A DNA stretch of 64,000 bases from Atherix ibis (taxonomy: Eukaryota > Arthropoda > Insecta > Diptera > Athericidae). The translations under genes were made by a program, and so were the position numbers. Below, in pieces: positions 58,845-64,000 of the stretch; positions within the stretch are counted from its first letter, which is position 1, and each line of letters opens with the position of its first letter. Below the pieces are notes generated by a model that had not been told where the DNA came from, did not search any database, and saw nothing but the letters and a program-made list of their open reading frames with translations. The stretch lies in NCBI GenBank assembly GCA_958298945.1, contig OY282606.1, positions 45,645,920-45,709,919 of the forward strand, in the 5' to 3' direction.

Positions 58845-59010
58845 AGTTTCTAAAAACAAAAACTTTCATGACCCCGTTATAAGAAAGCTTCCATTATTTA
58901 TAACCGTTCAACCCAAATGTGGAATGCTCTGCTTTACTCGGTTTTCACAAAATATTACAATCAACGGCAAAGTGCACCGTCATCTCATTTTTTATCCTTT
59001 GTAACACTTT
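58845..59010 (+). pseudogene. Possible non-LTR RT C-terminal tail
   Basis: Across frames the plus strand reads like QMWNALLYSVF...YYN...KVHRHL, reminiscent of the WNSLPxxVFPxxYNxxxFK ending of many LINE polyproteins. Too short and broken for a firm call. Confidence 0.35.
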
Positions 59011-59021
59011 CCACACAAAAT

Positions 59022-59079
59022 ATATACCAAAACATTGTAAGGATATTTTGATATACCAAAACATTATAAGGATATTCAA
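59022..59079. repeat. 29-bp tandem duplication
   Basis: ATATACCAAAACATTGTAAG at 59022 recurs at 59051 with one change. Confidence 0.85.
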
Positions 59080-62000
59080 AATTCCTTTAGCACAAGTATT
59101 TTATAAAAAAAATAATCAAACAATGGCTTACAATATATTCCCTTATAAAGACTGGATTTTATTACACATATTGGCGCCTCGAACGAGAAAAATAACTCAA
59201 CTTGCAACAGTTTCTATTTTCGTAGCAATTTTTTTAAATATATTGTTCATTTTGTTATTTTTGTAAAGAAAACAACTAGTTTGTGCTCATATTAATTTAC
59301 CACCCACACTCAAGGTCAACTCGCCATAATACACATATACCTACCTATTGGCTAATTTAATCTGAACTTTTGTGTTGAATGCTGCCTATTTCCATGTTCA
59401 TTAGCGTTTGGGCGTCTCAGCATACCAATTTGGTAATCTTATCGGAAAGGTGTTTAAATTCAAACGTAAAATCGAGAGTAAATTGTTTAGTCAAAAAAAG
59501 TATTTCTTATGTAAAAAGAAGTAAAAATTATTGGAAAAATTTCTTTACCATAAATGGTTCGTTGTTGAATATTTGCAATTTTCGAAACCATTTTTGTATT
59601 TTTCTCTTTTGAAATATTTAAGAAATTTTTTTAATAATACTACTTGGACATTTAGGAAATTTTGGAAAAAACTTTTTTTGAAATGTTCAAACAAAAATTC
59701 CCTATCTAGTTTTAAATATTGAGTGTAGTATTTATTTGGGCGGTGATGGGGGAGTGGTTAGAGATTCTAGATAGTAATATTCTGGAGTTATAAGAGAATC
59801 GTTGAAAATTTTTTCGGTTTTTTTTTTTTTTTGAATTAACATTAAATTTTTGACTTTGAAATTTGCTTAAGACTACTTGTTTTATCAAAGTCTTTTGGGT
59901 CTAAGTAAATTCTTTTTACTGGATTTACTCTAAGTAAAATATCTGTTTTTCATTCTTATTCAAAAATTACATTAAAAAAGAAAAATCTTTTATGAACCAT
60001 TAAAATTCAAAGTAAATTTTCAGTTTCACTCAAGTCTTAGCACATTTAAATAGTTCGAATATAATTTAAATTCACCTTAAGACTCAAATTTTAAAAATGT
60101 TAGTATTTCTTTACTATAAACTTCATTAGCTATATAATTTAATAAAAGAAAGAAATTTTAGAGCAAAATGTTCCATTTACTTGAACTATGAGCAAATTTA
60201 CTTGCTCAAAGCTGATTTTGATTTTGGAATTATTTTCAGTTTTACACTAGAAACAGAAAACAATAATTAAAAATTTGATTTAGACTCTCGCAACAACTTG
60301 CCCTTTCAGTTTTGCTAAACTCAGAGCAAATTTATTTTCTGGACAACTTTTTTCGTCGTTTCTGATTAAGCTCCGTGCAAAACACTATTTTCTCTTAAAT
60401 TATTAATTATAATCACGTATTTTTGTGAACTAAAGAAAAGGATATACAATAAACTGACTTTTAGCATAAGAAAATTGAAGTGATCGGATCTGCTTTGCTT
60501 CAATCATTTTTCCTCAATTTAAAATGGAAAGCATTTTTTGAAAGAATTTAATTTTTTTTCTAACTAATGTATATGTAGCGTTGCTTCAGTCATTTTTTGT
60601 TGGTGTTAAAAAAAGGAAAACTTTAACTTAACCAAAAAATTTCAGCTTTGCTTAGCACTGAACAAAATATTGTTGCTGCAAATATCATGTCTCCAGTAAA
60701 TTTTTGTCAATATTTTCTATACTTAAATTGAAAAAAAGACACAAAAATATTAATTTTATTTGAAGTTAATTGAGGGTTTTCCTTTAAGACGGTTTCGAGC
60801 AATTTTCCTTGTTGAAAATATTTCCTTTTGAGCAAATTATGTTTTGGTCGGTTTTGTCTGATTAAAAGCAGTTTTTGGCACTTAAAAAACTAGACATTTG
60901 CTTATATATAAACAATTTTTTTTTATTATTTGAAAAAAAAATTCCGATTTTCGGGGCTTCGAGCATAGTTTAAAGACTTGAAGCTACTTTTTTCACATAA
61001 GTTTTGCTTTTGAAAGTAATTCGATTTAAAAAAAATTATTAATTTTTATTATCCATTCTAAAAGGTAACATATTATAAAAGACCCAAATACTATCGAACC
61101 AATTTTTTTTTATAAAATCGAAAAAAGAATTTTTCGTATATTAAAAGAAAACACATTTTTGCGTACGAAATTCTCAAAAAAAATATTACATTTAAATAAG
61201 GAAAATTAGGGCCGAGTTATTTTTTTCTCGTGCTGGTTAACTTTCATGATCGAAAATCATTCAACTAATAAAAAAAAAATCGGGATGGCTTTCCTTATAG
61301 TGAAAGCTCCTCATTTACTGATGCATTTTCAGTTCTACATTTTAGAGTATCTTTTTTTTATTCAGACCATTTCTAGTAACATTTACACAGAAATGTATAT
61401 TCTTACTGCAATGATGACTCAGTCCATTTGGCGACAACTATAGGGCACCTCGAATACTAGATGCAGTTGCTTACCAGTGTCTCTTTATCAGGGTAGCAGA
61501 TATAATTCCTTTTTTTTCAAGTAACATAAAAAATCTCAATTTAAAAAAAAATATTAATATTAATATTTTCAGTGTTTTTTCATTTATTCTGATTTTTAAT
61601 AATTTCTCTATGGTATTTACTTAATAAATAAGCATATTATTACCTTTCCCTTTTACTCTTTATACTTTTAATATTTAAATAGAATCACTACTTGTCATAA
61701 TGTCTAGTAAATTTATTTTCATTTGTTAGTTAATGTTAAATATAAATAATATCTTTTATGCATGAGTCAACGACTTGGATCGATTATAATCAATAAACTC
61801 ACTCATCCATCATTCGAAATTTACTCCTTCATATGATTACGAGGAAATTCTTGTGGGTAGGAGTAAGTAATTAGATTTCTAGAAGACTCTTAGTCATTAG
61901 CTTCATATCTGAATAACCCATTAACAAAAAAAAAATCAAAGAAAAAGTAACAGAAAATTAAGAGAAAGACCCAAGAAAAAATGAAGTACATAAACGATCG

Positions 62001-62120
62001 TATTTTTTCTTACTTTTTTATTTTTTTTATTATCAAAAACCACAAATTACAAATTCGAAAAAATTATATTTTTTCTGATTTTTTTTGGAAAGAATTCCTC
62101 TTAAAAGTGGAGAGGGCGGC
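59080..62120. other. AT-rich DNA, no gene seen
   Basis: Short open frames at 59100-59720 are AT-driven. GAGCAAAT or a close variant recurs near 60189, 60329 and 60829, as in 51.7-53.3 kb. Confidence 0.45.
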
Positions 62121-62124
62121 ATGA

Positions 62125-62229
62125 ATGAGTCAAGACCCATCATCAAGTGAACAAGGGAAAACAGCTGCTGCTACTACTGGAAAACTCGTTCCATTCCCGT
62201 TTGACCAATATATGAGCAACTTGGAATGA
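62125..62229 (+). CDS. Possible 34-residue small ORF
   Basis: It starts ATG at 62125 and reads MSQDPSSSEQGKTAAATTGK, then LVPFPFDQYMSNLE, stopping at 62227-62229. Composition and higher GC are gene-like, and sequence to about 62440 keeps this character in other frames. I recognise no family. It may be part of an unseen exon or an old retrocopy. Confidence 0.2.
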   Translation: MSQDPSSSEQGKTAAATTGKLVPFPFDQYMSNLE

Positions 62230-62439
62230 AATGTGTTGTTAGCTCGTTTACATACTGCACACCCAACAGATTTCCGTTGGGGATCCAAAAGAAAGACCAC
62301 AACTTGAAGAAACCAGTTTCTTGATACGACCAATCGTCAATTGTGACATCACACACCATCGTCAGTCAATTGGCTTAGCTCTTGTTTACCACAAACACTT
62401 GTGCAATAGTCGATCGTTTTTTTAAATTTCATTTCATTT

Positions 62440-63363
62440 ATTTTTTTAGGTTAATTCATGACATTACAGATCAATTCCAATTGGATTTTTAACTTCTTTG
62501 TTGCCATCCAACATATTTCATCGTTCCCTTAAGCATTTTGGAAATAGCTTTTTAGATAATCGACAGTCTGTCTGTTTAGACAATGTTTAAGAACTAAAAC
62601 TTGGGTTTTTTGAATTTTTTTTTTATTTATTGCTAAAAGTTAAATAAACGATTTTGACCAACAAATGACCCCAGAAAAATTCGAATAATGGCTAACAAAA
62701 TAGTCAATTTTTAAAAGACTATAGACCTTAGATAATAAATCGTTAGTCATTCGTTGTTCGATAAAGTCTACACCTGAAGACTTTTTTATCCGTTGATCTT
62801 CGACGACTTCGAAATGAGGTTATTGTGGTATTGTGCGCACTTCCATACAGCCTCAATAACCGTACAGCCTTATCGTGCGCGCCCATTTTCGATGTACCAT
62901 TTTCAAATGTTTACCAACAAGTGTTCTCTATTGCCCTGGATACCATAGACTATACGAGTATACAGCGTGTCAGTGAATTTTTTCTATACTTTTGTTTGTT
63001 TTATTTTTCTTTTCACAAAAATTAACAATTTCCAGATATTATTATACTTTCCAAGTTGATCTTATTTACGTTGCCATTTTCGCTTGATTTTATATCGTGG
63101 ATCAATTCCACGCACTTATAGCCATAAAATTTCTACTGACAATAATATGATAAGTGATCATGTATTGAAGAATTATACAAAATAAAATAAAGTGGAATTT
63201 TTAGTAATTTTAATTTTTTTAAAAATGCACACAATTTGTTTAAAAAAAAAAAATTCAATTAAAATTATTTAAAAAAAAAAAATGTTTACAACAACAGCAG
63301 AAAAGGTGAACATTTCCATTTAAAAGGGAGAACGTGTCGATTATAATAAACAGTAAACTTACA
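62440..63363. other. Mixed sequence, no firm feature
   Basis: A patch at 62760-62990 is less AT-rich and has a 66-residue plus-strand frame (62825-63025) without known likeness. Confidence 0.4.
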
Positions 63364-63750
63364 AACGTCTGCTCTTCGTTAATAATGTTTTGATGATTCA
63401 CACACGATGACTACTTTTATTAAAAACAAAACAGAATATTTTCCTTTAGTTTTAATATTTTCTAAGAGATTTTTGCTTTTTTATTTTATTTCTACTTTGA
63501 TTAAGAAACACTTTGTAATTAATTTACAAACAATAGAAAGCTTACAATGCACACTACACTAATACACTAGAAGCTTCGAGAGATATGCATTTTTGTATAT
63601 ATTTATGCTAATATTTGAATACATTAAAAGCTTGAAACGGAATGACAAAAAAAAAAAAAAGATGAACGCAGTCGACAATATGACGAATGACTGAGACTTG
63701 GACGTTGACTGCAACGGTAGCGGTTAGCTACTGAAATGGCAGTTTTCGCT
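63363..63750 (-). promoter_or_regulatory. Candidate 5' UTR exon and promoter region of the shootin-like gene
   Basis: On the minus strand a strong donor (GTAAGTTTAC, from 63362) follows GAAGAGCAGACGTTT. The first coding exon 23 kb downstream begins just after an acceptor, so a non-coding first exon must exist somewhere upstream. TCAGTC, an initiator-like motif, lies near 63695-63690. There is no direct proof that this is the exon used. The true upper limit is unknown. Confidence 0.25.
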
Positions 63751-64000
63751 TTAACCGCGGTAAAAGATGGCGCGCGTGTATGCGTTTACTTTTCGAAATG
63801 GGCGCTCACACTTCGAGGATTTTGACTTGACACGAGCTCAGAAGCTTACAAACTGAGCGTTCCGACTTGGTTACGAATGATTTTTGGCCCCAATTCGATG
63901 GGACTGGGTTGGTGGAAGTGGAATCAACTCGCCTTCAGATAGTGGAGAGTTATTTGGTTTCTTTGAAGAGGTTTGGATAATGAAGTGAGTGTGTAATGGC
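63650..64000. other. GC-richer terminal segment
   Basis: This segment is markedly less AT-rich than the preceding 15 kb, with CpG-containing stretches (GGCGCGCG near 63770). No long frame is open. It may be a promoter or 5' UTR of a gene to the right or of the minus-strand gene. Confidence 0.35.

Noticed and set aside
58919..59266. 115-residue plus-strand frame with a hydrophobic end
   Set aside because: Its first part overlaps a likely LINE tail in other frames, and the rest is AT-driven; no family likeness.

Overview
The window is strongly AT-rich, intron-containing nuclear DNA from an insect, most likely a fly (Diptera). I base this on two animal genes with GT..AG introns, on the closeness of the first gene to Drosophila myoblast city, and on many mariner and jockey/R1-type transposon remnants. 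There are no bacterial features (operons, Shine-Dalgarno sites, CRISPR).

Left gene (1-7633, +): the 3' part of a DOCK-family Rac exchange factor, best matched to myoblast city (mbc, DOCK1/2/5 class). Nine exons join in frame to 2250 nt (749 residues). They encode the end of the DHR2 exchange domain, a basic stretch and a proline-rich, Crk-binding tail. The 5' part lies outside the window.

Right gene (40477 to 20819, -): a seven-exon coiled-coil protein of 536 residues with a poly-proline block and a short basic C-terminal motif. It resembles shootin-1. Its introns hold most of the mobile-element debris, and its 5' UTR exon may lie far upstream near 63.4 kb. The two genes are convergent (tail to tail).

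Between the genes (7.6-20.8 kb) are a tandem satellite of about 186 bp per unit with ten full units plus a partial one (11784-13712), a degenerate direct-repeat patch, a jockey-like remnant, and a nearly full-length but broken Mos1-like mariner (17756-19040).

Inside the right gene's introns and upstream of it are at least six further mariner-like elements, all inactivated. Several are internally deleted between good terminal repeats and TA duplications. There are also one R1-like and four or five jockey-like non-LTR fragments, and a dispersed unclassified repeat (family A, five segments) that repeatedly abuts mariner ends. A second repeat family (B) has two copies, and five short-spaced near-perfect palindromes occur. 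From 46 kb to the right end I find no convincing gene. The last 350 bp are GC-richer and may be a promoter or 5' UTR region.

I found no clearly new molecular system. The most useful leads are the satellite's two-type unit structure, the family A and mariner association, the cluster of palindromes, a possible alternative mbc terminal exon, and a conserved-looking minus-strand reading frame at 29.2 kb. All exon boundaries come from splice sites and reading-frame continuity read by eye. Family assignments come from remembered family motifs, not from searches.
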